A stretch of DNA of 49,011 nucleotides from Marinitenerispora sediminis (GTDB lineage: Bacteria > Actinomycetota > Actinomycetes > Streptosporangiales > Streptosporangiaceae), in NCBI RefSeq assembly GCF_003336425.1, contig NZ_QEIO01000027.1:1-49011 (forward strand), written 5' to 3'. Shown here one piece after another: positions 34,560-43,197 of this stretch. Numbering within the stretch: the first letter of the stretch is position 1; each line of letters starts with the position of its first letter. The notes under the pieces were generated by a model. That model had not been told where the DNA came from. It saw only the letters and a program-made list of their open reading frames with translations, and did no database searches. The position numbers and the translations under genes are program-made.

Positions 34560-37500
34560 TTGAGCGAAGAGTACGTTATCCGGCCTGACGAGATCATCGT
34601 TCCCGAACTGAACGTCTGCGAACTGCAGACCGCGGCCAGCGCCCTGCGCGGCGACGGCACCGGAATCGCCCAGACCGGCAACGACATCAAGAGCGCGTGG
34701 GAGGGGCTCGCGGGCAATTACATCGCGCCCGAGGCCGAGACCCTGCTGGCCGCCGTCAATCCGGTTGCCACCGCCGGTGACGACTTCGAATCCGCGGTGT
34801 CCACCGTCGCCGACGCACTGGACGATTTCGCCGCGGAGGCCGGGCCCATCCAGGCGCGGCTGCGCGAGCTCAAGGGCGAGGCGGTGGCGTTCAAGGCGCA
34901 CATAGACGCCAATGAGGACTGGCGCAAGGACGAGGACAAGGTCGACGAGTTCAACGAACTCAACGACGAGATCCTCGCGAAACTCAACGCCTACATGGCG
35001 GCCGAGCGGGCGTGCGCGAACAGGATCACCGCCATCTTCGGGGGGACCACCTTCGTCGCCGGGGAGTACGGCGCCGAGCCGACCGCGCGCGACGGCCAGG
35101 AGGTCTACGGCTACACCTCCGTTCCGGAGGGCGTGCAGACGCCGTGGGCGACCCCGCAGGAGCACGACGCCCCGTGGTGGGAGGACGTCGCCATGGGGGC
35201 CTGGGACTTCGTCTCCGCCCCGTTCCTGGACGCCGCCTCCATGGTCGGCCTGTACACCGAGGAGGGCGGCTGGTTCAACGGCAACCCCCTCGATAACGCC
35301 AAGCAGTACTGGGGCGAGACCTGGGAAGGCGTGCGGATGCTCGCCTTCGCCGACGGCTGGGAGAACGGACTGGCGGCCTGGACGGAGGTCGCGCACTCGA
35401 TCGTCCCGTGGCGCGAGTGGGGCGACCGCCCCGGCTACGTGATCACCCAGGGCATCCTCAACATCGGCACCACCATCGCCGGCATCGCCCTGACCGCCAC
35501 CGGCGTCGGCGCGACCGTAGGCGTCCCCATCCTGGCCTCGCGGGTCTCCCAAGGCATGCGGGGGCTGCGGGCCGTCAACAACGCCGACCTGCCCAACGCA
35601 CCGGACGCGCCGGACCTGCCGACGAACCGGTCCGACCTCGACATCAACCAGGGCCACAACCGCCCAGGCCCTGACGGAGCCCCGTCTCCGGACGCGGAAC
35701 TCGCCGCCGCGCTCGACGGGCTGGACATCCCCCAGACCCGGCTCGACGGCCTCAGCGAGTCCCTGGACGACGCCGCCCGCCTCAGCGAGCTTCCGGACTC
35801 GCCGACGCCTGAACCCGCCCCCCGTCCGGACACGCCGGACAGCACACCGTCCGAGCCCAGCCGGCCAGGCACGGACACCGACACCACCCCCAGCGAACCC
35901 GCCGACCGGACCCCCGAGAGCCCCGCGCGGGACGAGCCACCGGCCGACACGGACCGCCCGGTCGACCGCAACGACACCGACACCGCTGCGGACAGGCCGG
36001 ACAGCGAGAGCGCGGATACGCAGCGCACGCCGGACCGCGACGCCGACGCGGAGGCGAACGCGGACGCGAACGCCGACCAGGAGACCCGGGCCGCCGACGC
36101 GGACGCCTCCGACCCGCTCCGGAATCCCGAGAACCTGCCGACTACCCGGCAGATGCAGGAATACTTGATCGAGCGCTTCCGCCAGGACCTGGACCTGGCC
36201 GAACTCGCCCACCCCGAGGGCATCATCGGTGAAATTCATGACCGGCAACGGGCACTCGTGAACGCGGGCCTGCCGGAAGGGCGCGCGGAGATGTCGATCG
36301 GCGACCGGCCCGGGGGCGGGCCGTCGCCCGACCTGTCGCCGTCGGCTCGGCTGGACACTCCGTCCGGGGGCGGTCCTTCCGGGGGAGGCCCGGATCTGCC
36401 TTCGACGGACCGCGGCAGCACCGGGACCATCGACACGCCCGGCGGTGGCAGCGGCCCGTCGAGCGGTGGTCCGGACCTCCCGTCGAACGGCCGCGGCGAC
36501 GGTCCGGGCGGCCTCCCGGACGACGGGGGATCGTCGGATCGTGGGGGCTCCTCGGGGACATCGGGTGATGGCGCATCGAACGGCGACGGCCCTTGGAAGC
36601 CCATAGGCGCAAAGGACGCGCCAGAAGGCTACGTGTGGGTCCGCAATGGCGACATGCCGTACATCCGGCGACTGCCGGGCCGCCAGGACCTCCCGGCGCT
36701 GGAGTGGGACTGGGAGACCGGGGACTTCCAGAACGCCACCCCGCGCGAGAGGGAGTACTTCCCACGGGGAGCCACCCGGGAGCAGGCGTTTGACGCGCTG
36801 ATCTCAGGCAACAACTCCTCGTTCCAGAAGTTCGTCGACGTACTGAAAGACCTCAAGCTCATCGACGCGTCCAACGTGGATGCCGACGGCCGCCCGTTGG
36901 ATGTCCTCAACGCGATGCGGGATCCATCGGGGCAGTCGTACGACAACATTCGCCACTACGCCAAGGAAGAGTTCCGCAACGCGATCGTCCGCCATGTCCT
37001 GGACCCGCAGTTCGTCACAGCGGATCCCCGCTTCGAGCAGTTCCGCGCTAACGGTCTCGATGAGGATCAAGCTCTTCGAGCCACGAGCCACCAGATGATG
37101 CTGGAGGTGAGCGGCGATCTCGCCCCTTCCGATCGCGGCAGTCTGGGCGAGTCGTGGTACCGGGAGATGTACGCCCAAGACGGGGAGACCCAGGTCACCA
37201 TCAGCAGGGCCGAGGCAGAGGCTCAAGGGTTCGAACTCCAGTCGAACCGGCGGCTCGACATCGTGGAGGGAAACACCGCATTCGAGATCAAGAACTACAC
37301 CGGAAAGCTCGGCACGGAGCAGATACAGCAGCTCGGCGACCTCATCGAGATCACCGGGCACGAAGTGAGACTCAAAGACGGATCTTTTGTCCCGGTCGAC
37401 GACGCGGTCGTGGTGTTCCCGGACCCCGCAGGGGTCCGAAGCAACGCGCAGATACTCAGCGACCTGCTCGACAGGTACGAGGACGCCAGCATCGAGATCG

Positions 37501-37691
37501 AGATCCACAACGATCGCGGAGAGAGCTTGCGCGTCTCCCCTGACAAGGACGATGTCGCGTTCCTCAGCGGCCGCGGCACCTGGGGCGGCGAGCCCGGCGC
37601 GGCCACACTGGAACAGTGGCTCACTGGGGAACGCGCCGTACCGGATGCGGACGCGCATCTGAGGAGAGATGGCGTCGGTGACACGGAGTAG
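34560..37691 (+). CDS. Polymorphic toxin: WxG-type N-terminus with PD-(D/E)XK nuclease C-terminus
   Basis: This 1,043-residue protein has the build of an Esx/type VII-exported toxin. The N-terminal helical domain (1-160) contains a WxG turn (SAWEGL, W47-G49). A hydrophobic stretch follows near 297-330 (GYVITQGILNIGTTIAGIALTATGVGATVGVPI). A long disordered linker comes next, first Asp/Pro/Thr/Glu-rich (about 350-520), then Gly/Ser/Pro/Asp-rich (about 585-680). From about 690 a folded C-terminal module ends in a nuclease core: RRLDIVEGNTAFEIKNYTG, where D900, E909 and K911 fit the D-(x)n-ExK motif. It starts at TTG 34560; the GGGGTG ribosome site is weak. The presumed immunity gene follows. DNA or RNA as the target is unknown. 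Secretion by T7SS is inferred from the WxG domain; no secretion genes are in the window. Confidence 0.8.
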   Translation: MSEEYVIRPDEIIVPELNVCELQTAASALRGDGTGIAQTGNDIKSAWEGLAGNYIAPEAETLLAAVNPVATAGDDFESAVSTVADALDDFAAEAGPIQARLRELKGEAVAFKAHIDANEDWRKDEDKVDEFNELNDEILAKLNAYMAAERACANRITAIFGGTTFVAGEYGAEPTARDGQEVYGYTSVPEGVQTPWATPQEHDAPWWEDVAMGAWDFVSAPFLDAASMVGLYTEEGGWFNGNPLDNAKQYWGETWEGVRMLAFADGWENGLAAWTEVAHSIVPWREWGDRPGYVITQGILNIGTTIAGIALTATGVGATVGVPILASRVSQGMRGLRAVNNADLPNAPDAPDLPTNRSDLDINQGHNRPGPDGAPSPDAELAAALDGLDIPQTRLDGLSESLDDAARLSELPDSPTPEPAPRPDTPDSTPSEPSRPGTDTDTTPSEPADRTPESPARDEPPADTDRPVDRNDTDTAADRPDSESADTQRTPDRDADAEANADANADQETRAADADASDPLRNPENLPTTRQMQEYLIERFRQDLDLAELAHPEGIIGEIHDRQRALVNAGLPEGRAEMSIGDRPGGGPSPDLSPSARLDTPSGGGPSGGGPDLPSTDRGSTGTIDTPGGGSGPSSGGPDLPSNGRGDGPGGLPDDGGSSDRGGSSGTSGDGASNGDGPWKPIGAKDAPEGYVWVRNGDMPYIRRLPGRQDLPALEWDWETGDFQNATPREREYFPRGATREQAFDALISGNNSSFQKFVDVLKDLKLIDASNVDADGRPLDVLNAMRDPSGQSYDNIRHYAKEEFRNAIVRHVLDPQFVTADPRFEQFRANGLDEDQALRATSHQMMLEVSGDLAPSDRGSLGESWYREMYAQDGETQVTISRAEAEAQGFELQSNRRLDIVEGNTAFEIKNYTGKLGTEQIQQLGDLIEITGHEVRLKDGSFVPVDDAVVVFPDPAGVRSNAQILSDLLDRYEDASIEIEIHNDRGESLRVSPDKDDVAFLSGRGTWGGEPGAATLEQWLTGERAVPDADAHLRRDGVGDTE

Positions 37692-37734
37692 CATGATCGA
37701 CCTGGAAAACACCTTGCCCGATGGGAGGCGGCTA

Positions 37735-38658
37735 ATGGCGCTGGGACGAATCGCTGTGGCGTTCAGCGGACCCGATCTCACCGCCATTGCCCGGACAATC
37801 TGGGAGCGGCGGCTGTGGGGGGAGAACGCTGTCCCCGTCGACCTGACCGTCGATATCGAGGGCACGCCGGCAACCCCCACCCCGGACTGGCTTCGCCAGT
37901 ATGCCGACACCGGGCAGACCATCGCCGCGTTCTTCGACAGCGGCCACTACTACAAGCTCGTCATCGAACCCCGCCGCGTCGTACAGGCCACGTTCGACTT
38001 CGAAGGAGATCCGTCCGACCTGGTGGAGTTCCTCAGCGGCATTCCCTTCGAGGTGGCCTCGTTCGCGACTCGGTATCGGGAGTGGCGCAAGGGAGCACTC
38101 AGGTACCGCGGCCCCGGATTCGGTAACTACCACATTCCGCACGGGTGGGCGTGCGCCTTCAAGGGAGATGGCCACCGCAACCTGGTATCCCGACGTTGGC
38201 TGGAGACCGGACCCTGGCGGCTCCTGCGCGGGCCCCACGACACCACATTGGTGCAGTTCCACGACCTCGACCTGAATGCGGCCGAAGCCCTGCAACAGGC
38301 CAGGCCGGCACACGAACACATGGGTATCAGGCCCGAGGGCGGCTACCTCCAGACTCCCTACCTCTACCGGCATGACATCAAAGGCCTCTACGACGAGAAC
38401 CGCCGCGTCCTCAAGATCGTCGTCCTCGGGCGGACGGTACCGGCGGTGGAGATGCGCGACGCCTGCGCCGCCCGCCGGGACAACGCGCTCGGCCCCGAGC
38501 AGCCGATCGACAACGTCGCCTTCATCTTCCCCGACCCGGCCGAAGCCCGCGCGCACCTCCCCCGGCTCTGGCCCTACGAGCTGGAGTGCTGGACCATCAT
38601 CGACGGCGTCGAGACCCGCCTCGACACCGACCAGCCGCCGGAGGAGACCGGCGCCTGA
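37735..38658 (+). CDS. Probable immunity protein for the upstream nuclease toxin
   Basis: I do not recognise a family. The 307-residue soluble protein has no signal or membrane segment, as expected for a cytoplasmic antidote, and sits 43 nt after the toxin stop in the same orientation. ATG 37735 has GGGAGG 6 nt upstream; ATG 37693 (14 more residues, GGAG 4 nt upstream, almost touching the toxin stop) is an alternative. It looks like two alpha/beta halves: FSGPDLTAIARTIWERRLW...PSDLVEFLSGIPFEVASFATRYREW, then a second part with PTLYRHD-like loops and an acidic end (DTDQPPEETGA). An acidic, single-copy protein directly behind a nuclease toxin is the basis for the immunity call; the sequence alone does not prove it. 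Confidence 0.6.
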   Translation: MALGRIAVAFSGPDLTAIARTIWERRLWGENAVPVDLTVDIEGTPATPTPDWLRQYADTGQTIAAFFDSGHYYKLVIEPRRVVQATFDFEGDPSDLVEFLSGIPFEVASFATRYREWRKGALRYRGPGFGNYHIPHGWACAFKGDGHRNLVSRRWLETGPWRLLRGPHDTTLVQFHDLDLNAAEALQQARPAHEHMGIRPEGGYLQTPYLYRHDIKGLYDENRRVLKIVVLGRTVPAVEMRDACAARRDNALGPEQPIDNVAFIFPDPAEARAHLPRLWPYELECWTIIDGVETRLDTDQPPEETGA

Positions 38659-39029
38659 CGCCGACGGCCCGGCCCGGCGGGTCTGGGAAAACCGGCGTTC
38701 GCCGCGCGCGGCCGCGGGCGCGGCGATAGCCTTGTCCTGTTCCTGCCTCCTTGGCGCATAAGCAGTGCGGGAACGCAGGCCCGGGCCGGTGCTTGTCCAC
38801 CGCCCGGGCTGTCTGCGTCTCCGCCGGGCGGGCGGACGGCCGCCTCGGCGACGCTGCGGAGCGTTCGGGCGTACCGCGCTCCGGCAGCGGAAGGCCGGCC
38901 ACGATGCCGCCGCGGGCGCCCGCTGGGCTGCACGGGCTCAGCCGCCTGCGCCGGAGCGGCGCCGACGAGGAGCCAGCCCACGCCGAGGAGGAGGGCGAGG
39001 ACGGCGCTCGCCAGTCGCTTGGTAGGCAT
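38574..39029 (-). CDS. Possible small secreted protein (uncertain)
   Basis: From ATG 39029 the frame encodes a convincing signal peptide (MPTKRLASAVLALLLGVGWL, then LVGAAPAQA|AEP with an AxA site). The rest is basic, Arg/Pro/Gly-rich and of low quality, and the frame runs 85 nt into the antisense of the immunity gene. No ribosome site is obvious. It may be a broken remnant or a chance frame; only the signal peptide argues for it. Confidence 0.25.
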   Translation of the reverse strand: MPTKRLASAVLALLLGVGWLLVGAAPAQAAEPVQPSGRPRRHRGRPSAAGARYARTLRSVAEAAVRPPGGDADSPGGGQAPARACVPALLMRQGGRNRTRLSPRPRPRAANAGFPRPAGPGRRRQAPVSSGGWSVSRRVSTPSMMVQHSSS

Positions 39030-39176
39030 GGCGCCAGGGTCGCTCCGCCGCATACGGCCGAGCTACCCCGCCGTCGCCACGAACTCCGACAAATCCCCGA
39101 AAATACCTCCCAATAGCGCGTTACCGGACGGTAGCGTCATGCCCGTACCCCCCAGAGGCGTGTCGGAGGGCAGAAC
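38659..39176. other. Intergenic region before the SARP gene
   Basis: Apart from the doubtful secreted-protein frame, I see only TACCG-GA-CGGTA (39122-39133), a short inverted repeat about 45 nt before the SARP start that could bind a regulator. Confidence 0.4.
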
Positions 39177-41855
39177 ATGTCGCGTCCGGAGTTGAGATTC
39201 GAGATCCTCGGCCCCCTACGCGTGCAGGTTGACGGCGAGGGCGCCGAGCTGAGCGCCGTGAAGCCCCGCATGCTGCTCGCCACCCTGCTGCTCCAGGCGA
39301 ACCGCATGGTGCCGCTCGACACCATCGTCGAAACGCTGTGGCCGGAGCGGCCGCCCGCCTCTGCCGTGGCCAACGTGCGCACCTATGCCAGCGCCCTGCG
39401 CGCCGCCCTGGGCGGGTCCGACCGCATCCGCGCGGGCTCCGCCGGCTACGCGATCCGCGTCGAGCCCGCTGAACTCGACCTGCACGTGTTCAACGACCTC
39501 GTCCGGCAGGCGGAGGCCGCACGTGAGCGGGCGCACCATGAGACGGCGCTCGGGCTGCTGCACCGGGCGATGTCGCGGTGGCGGGGGCGCCCCCTGGAGG
39601 ACCTGCCGGCCAGCCCCATGTGGGAGGGCGCGGTGGGCCGGATGGTGGAGCGGCGGGTGGCGGTCGCCGAGGAGCGCGGGGCCCTGCAGCTGTCCCTCGG
39701 CCAGCACGCCGCGGCGATCTCCCCGCTACGGGCGCTGCTCGCCGAGCACCCGTTCCGGGAGCGGCTGTGGCTGCAGCTCATCCTGGCGCTGTACGGCAGC
39801 GGGCGGCGCGCCGAGGCGCTGCGCGCCTTCGCCGACGTGCGCAGGCTCCTCGTCGAGGAGCTCGGCGTGGAGCCGTGCGCCGAACTGCGGCAGGTGCACG
39901 AGGCGGTGCTCGACGGCGACCCCGCCGCGACCACCATCACCGCGGCGCTGGCCACCGTGCTGCCGACGGCGCTGCCCCCGGTCTGCCAGCTTCCTCCCGA
40001 CCTCCCGGACTTCCAGGGCCGTGCCGAGCTCGTGCACGGCCTCCTCCGGCTCGGCGCGGACGGGCAGCGGGGCCCCGGCGTCACCGTCGTGGCCGGCCCT
40101 CCCGGGGTCGGGAAGTCGACGCTGGTCACCCACGTCGCGCACGCGCTGCGCGACCGGTTCCCCGACGGGCAGCTCTACCTCGACCTCAAGGGGACCACCC
40201 CGGAGCCGACCGCCCCGGCCGAAGCGCTCGCCGAGGTGCTCCGCGCCCTCGGGGTGGTGGGCCGCACCATCCCCGCCGGCCTGCCCGGGCGGACGGCGAT
40301 GTACCGCTCGCGGCTGGCCGGGCGGCGCATGCTGCTGGTGCTGGACGACGCCGGCGACACCGAGCAGATCCTCCCCCTCCTGCCCTCGACACCGGAATGC
40401 GGGGTCCTCGTCACCAGCCGGCGCCGCCTCACCGACCTCCCCGGCGCCCAGCTGGTGGAGCTCGACGTGCTCGCGCCGGACGCCGCCACCGCGCTGCTCG
40501 CCGCGATCGCCGGCCCCGAGCGGGTCGCGCAGGAGCCGGAGGCCGCGGCGGCCATCGTGGAATCGTGCGGCGGGCTCCCGCTGGCACTCCGGCTGGCCGG
40601 CGCCAAGCTGGCCGGACGGTACGGATGGCCGCTGCGCGTGCTCGCCGAACGGCTGACCGACGAGTCGCGGCGGCTCGGCGTCCTCGGCGGGGTGCGGGCC
40701 AGCTTCGAGGCGAGCCTGCACTCGCTGCTGCCGCCGGCCGCGACCGTGTTCCGGCTGCTCGGCACGCTGGAGGAGATGCCCGCGACCCCGAGCTGGACGA
40801 TCGGCGCGCTGCTGGACCGGCCGGCGGCCGACGACGTCCTGGACACCCTGGTCGACGCCAACCTGATCCGCCCGGTCGGCGTGGACGAGCTCGGCCAGCC
40901 GCGCTACGCGATGCACGACCTGCTCCGGCTCTACGCCCGGGAGGTCGCGACCGCGCCCGGCGACACCGAGCACCGCCGCCGCGCCGTCCGCCGGGTGGTG
41001 GGCGGCTGGCTGTCGCTCACCGACATGGCCAACACGGGGCTGCCGGTGAACCCCTTCATCCCGCGCCTCACCACCGCGCCCCGCTGGCAGGTGGAGCCGG
41101 CCGCCCGCCAGCGCCTGGCCGACCGGCCGCGCGCGTGGTTCGACGCCGAGCGGCACTCCCTCGTCGCCGCCGTCGGGCAGGCGGCGTCGGCCGGCCTGCC
41201 GGCCTCGGCGTGGGAGCTCGCGGTGTCCCTCGTGCCCTACTTCGACCTGCGCGCGCACTACGACGACTGGCAGCGCACGCACCGGGTGGCACTGGAAGCC
41301 ACCCGCACGGCCGGGCTGCGGCGGGGCGAGGCCGCCCTGCTCCGCGGGCTCGGCCAGTTACACATCTACCAGGACGAGTTCGACGAGGCCGTGCGGGCGT
41401 TCCGCCGCTCCCAGGAGCTGTTCGCCGCGGAGGGCGACGAGCACGGCGAGGCCATCGCCACCAGCGGCCTGGCCACGGTGGCGCGGTTCCGCGGGCGCTA
41501 CTCCGAGGCGCTGGAGGACTACTACCGCGCCCTCGCCGGGTTCCTCTCCGTCGGCGACCAGCACGGCGAGGCCGTGGCCCGCACCGCCATCGGCCGGGTG
41601 TGGCGAGCCCTGGAGGACCGGGACCAAGCGCTGGTGTGGTTCACCGCCGCGCTCCAGCTCACCCAGGTCATCGGCGACCGGCACCGTGAGGCGCACGTCC
41701 TGCACGAGATCGGCCTGCTGCACCGCGACGACCGCGCGCCGGGGATCGCCATGGCCCGGTTCCGGGCGGCACTGGTGATCTTCGAGGAGATCGGTGACAG
41801 CGAGGGGGTCGCGGAGGCCCTCGGCGACATCGGGCGGCTGACGAGTGACAGGTGA
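39177..41855 (+). CDS. SARP/AfsR-type transcriptional regulator with NB-ARC ATPase and TPR domains
   Basis: This 892-residue regulator has an OmpR-like winged helix (1-95, RFEILGPLRVQVDGEGAEL...RMLLATLLLQANRMV), a bacterial transcription activation domain (about 98-245, LDLHVFNDLVRQAEAAR...RLLVEELGVEPCAELRQVHEAVL), an NB-ARC/STAND ATPase (Walker A GPPGVGKS near 308, LLVLDDA, CGGLPLALRLAG) and C-terminal tetratricopeptide repeats (about 715-885, with ALEDYYRALAGFLSVGDQHGEAVARTAIGRVW typical). Large SARPs such as AfsR activate antibiotic clusters and integrate signals through ATP binding. The ATG has GGAGGG 6 nt upstream. No biosynthetic genes flank it in the window, so it is either a global regulator or separated from its cluster. 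Confidence 0.92.
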   Translation: MSRPELRFEILGPLRVQVDGEGAELSAVKPRMLLATLLLQANRMVPLDTIVETLWPERPPASAVANVRTYASALRAALGGSDRIRAGSAGYAIRVEPAELDLHVFNDLVRQAEAARERAHHETALGLLHRAMSRWRGRPLEDLPASPMWEGAVGRMVERRVAVAEERGALQLSLGQHAAAISPLRALLAEHPFRERLWLQLILALYGSGRRAEALRAFADVRRLLVEELGVEPCAELRQVHEAVLDGDPAATTITAALATVLPTALPPVCQLPPDLPDFQGRAELVHGLLRLGADGQRGPGVTVVAGPPGVGKSTLVTHVAHALRDRFPDGQLYLDLKGTTPEPTAPAEALAEVLRALGVVGRTIPAGLPGRTAMYRSRLAGRRMLLVLDDAGDTEQILPLLPSTPECGVLVTSRRRLTDLPGAQLVELDVLAPDAATALLAAIAGPERVAQEPEAAAAIVESCGGLPLALRLAGAKLAGRYGWPLRVLAERLTDESRRLGVLGGVRASFEASLHSLLPPAATVFRLLGTLEEMPATPSWTIGALLDRPAADDVLDTLVDANLIRPVGVDELGQPRYAMHDLLRLYAREVATAPGDTEHRRRAVRRVVGGWLSLTDMANTGLPVNPFIPRLTTAPRWQVEPAARQRLADRPRAWFDAERHSLVAAVGQAASAGLPASAWELAVSLVPYFDLRAHYDDWQRTHRVALEATRTAGLRRGEAALLRGLGQLHIYQDEFDEAVRAFRRSQELFAAEGDEHGEAIATSGLATVARFRGRYSEALEDYYRALAGFLSVGDQHGEAVARTAIGRVWRALEDRDQALVWFTAALQLTQVIGDRHREAHVLHEIGLLHRDDRAPGIAMARFRAALVIFEEIGDSEGVAEALGDIGRLTSDR

Positions 41856-42062
41856 GCAGGGGCGGCAACCGAGAACACACCCTGCCGAAGACGAGAACCC
41901 GTCCCCGACTGGCTCGCGGAACGCCTCGTCCACACCGTAGGCCTGCCCCGGCACGAGGTTGCCGCGCTCGACCTCCGGCAAGCGGTCGATCGGTGGGCCG
42001 AGTACCGGGCCGCCCCCATAGGCACCTCCTTCGGCGGGCTGCCGCGTTCGGCGACGGCCGGG
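41856..42062 (+). pseudogene. Possible gene fragment downstream of the SARP gene
   Basis: Directly after the SARP stop and in the same frame, about 50 codons look protein-like (PDWLAERLVHTVGLPRHEV..., then AVDRWAEYRAAPIGTSFGG). No start codon is available in this stretch. It could be the tail of a lost gene. The family is not recognised. Confidence 0.22.
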
Positions 42063-42536
42063 TCAGGCAGCGGCCCGCAGCCGTGCGTAGCGGCGCTCCA
42101 GGTAGTCGCGCTCGGCCTCCTCCGCGGGGTCGGTGTAGCTCGACGACCACGGGATCGGGCACGGTCCGCTGTGCTGGAGGTCCGGGCACACCACCCGGTT
42201 GAGCCGCTGCCGGAGATCGTGGCCGTGGGCCTCGGGGAGGTACATTCCGACCCGGATCTCGTGGATCATCCGCTCGCCCGGCTCCTCCCCCGGATGCTCG
42301 GCGCGCCACTGCTCGGGGAGTTCGCCGTAGAACTCCGCCAGCGGCATGTCGTCGGGGTCGGTACGGCCGGCATCCTCGACCACCGCGATGTCCCAGGGCA
42401 CGGCACCCGCCGCCCCCCGCTCCTCGCGCAGCAGTGCGGAGAGGGCGGCGACGGTGTCCGCGACCTGGGCCGGCGTGGCGTAGACGCCGATTCGCGCCTC
42501 GAAGAGATCGGCGTCGGCGGCTGACCCGTTCGTCAT
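42063..42536 (-). CDS. Hypothetical protein, 157 aa
   Basis: I do not recognise a family. The ATG at 42536 has only a weak purine-rich site. The protein is soluble and acidic, with an N-terminal alpha/beta unit (ARIGVYATPAQVADTVAALSALLREE) and a Trp/Pro-rich central part (PLAEFYGELPEQWRAEHPGEEPGERMIHEIRVGMYLPEAHG). A CPDLQHSGPC segment has two Cys, and the C-terminal helix is charged. It is convergent with the SARP gene. A pair of CRISPR-like repeats lies 84 nt upstream of its start, within its probable promoter or leader. Confidence 0.6.
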   Translation of the reverse strand: MTNGSAADADLFEARIGVYATPAQVADTVAALSALLREERGAAGAVPWDIAVVEDAGRTDPDDMPLAEFYGELPEQWRAEHPGEEPGERMIHEIRVGMYLPEAHGHDLRQRLNRVVCPDLQHSGPCPIPWSSSYTDPAEEAERDYLERRYARLRAAA

Positions 42537-42619
42537 TCTGTGTTTCTCTGTTATTTGACCGACTTCGTCTAAAGAGATGCGACATCAGTAGAGAGAGCCC
42601 TGGCTGTACCCTATTTCCC
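42537..42619. other. Short AT-rich spacer upstream of the 157-aa gene
   Basis: Eighty-three bases between the gene start and the first CRISPR-like repeat. I see no clear promoter hexamers. Confidence 0.35.
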
Positions 42620-42710
42620 CATTCACCCCCACATGCGTGGGGCGCGTCGAACATCAAGGCCGACACATACTCCCGAATATCGGCTCACCCCCACATGCGC
42701 GGGGCAGCAA
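42620..42710 (-). CRISPR. Two type I-E-like repeats with one spacer (pair A)
   Basis: Repeats at 42620-42648 and 42682-42710 share TCACCCCCACATGCG-Y-GGGGC with one mismatch in 21. They contain the hairpin CCCCAC/GTGGGG and enclose a 33-nt spacer (period 62). The minus strand reads in the usual crRNA sense (CCCC...GGGGGTGA). The outer bases have drifted. There are no cas genes. Confidence 0.62.
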
Positions 42711-42809
42711 CATTCCGACCAGGATATTGCCACCCCCGACACCACGCAAGGGAAAGGTATTAGGGAGTGTGAGGGCGAGCTACGGATGGCGGGATCGACC
42801 GGACACGGA

Positions 42810-42815
42810 TATGAT
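42810..42815 (+). promoter_or_regulatory. Candidate -10 (TATGAT) of the small membrane protein
   Basis: TATGAT lies 24 nt before the ATG, leaving room for a start site near 42822 and the GGGAGG ribosome site at 42823-42828. No -35 is evident. Confidence 0.4.
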
Positions 42816-42833
42816 CTCCAGCGGGAGGCACCA

Positions 42834-43037
42834 ATGCCGAGAGACATTCCCGACAATTCGCGACGACCAGCAGCATCCCCCTACCGAACTCTGCTCATCG
42901 TATTACTCTGCACCATCATCGCATACATCACCGGTGTCGCCACCTGGACTCTCACCTCATCCCCCACGCACACTACCCTGAGCACAGCCTTCCTGGGATC
43001 GTCGCTATTCTTTCTCCTGGACAGATCCCTCCCCTAA
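42834..43037 (+). CDS. Small two-helix membrane protein, 67 aa
   Basis: An ATG with GGGAGG 5-6 nt upstream starts a 67-residue protein with a polar, Pro/Arg-rich head (about 1-17), helix 1 (YRTLLIVLLCTIIAYITGVA), a short Ser/Thr/Pro-rich loop and helix 2 (TAFLGSSLFFLL), ending DRSLP. Base composition is AT-rich compared with the neighbours. Two-helix proteins of this size include holin-like and toxin-like peptides, but no family is recognised. It lies between CRISPR-like pair A and the DUF523 gene. Confidence 0.5.
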   Translation: MPRDIPDNSRRPAASPYRTLLIVLLCTIIAYITGVATWTLTSSPTHTTLSTAFLGSSLFFLLDRSLP

Positions 43038-43197
43038 CAAGCCAAGAGTTCAAATCCCCACATTTCCGCTGATTTTTGATCAAACAAGCACTTCATCTCA
43101 GAGTCCATCAGAAATGGACTCCATTCATTCGGCCCATTGTGAGACAATTCAAAGCGCAATCGACAACTTGCACTTAACGAAGAAAATTACCCGCGCA
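43038..43197. other. AT-rich spacer
   Basis: A 160-bp AT-rich stretch with the palindrome TTTGATCAAA (43074-43083). I see no gene. It continues the atypical composition of the small membrane gene. Confidence 0.4.

Noticed and set aside
42731-42752. A possible third repeat of CRISPR pair A (CACCCCCGACACCACGC)
   Set aside because: Spacing from the second repeat is 45 nt instead of about 61, and the 3' half does not match.
43048-43064. GAGTTCAAATCCCC, which looks like a tRNA T-arm
   Set aside because: The flanking bases do not form a 5-bp T-stem or acceptor stem and no rest of a tRNA is present, so neither a tRNA nor an attachment site is supported.
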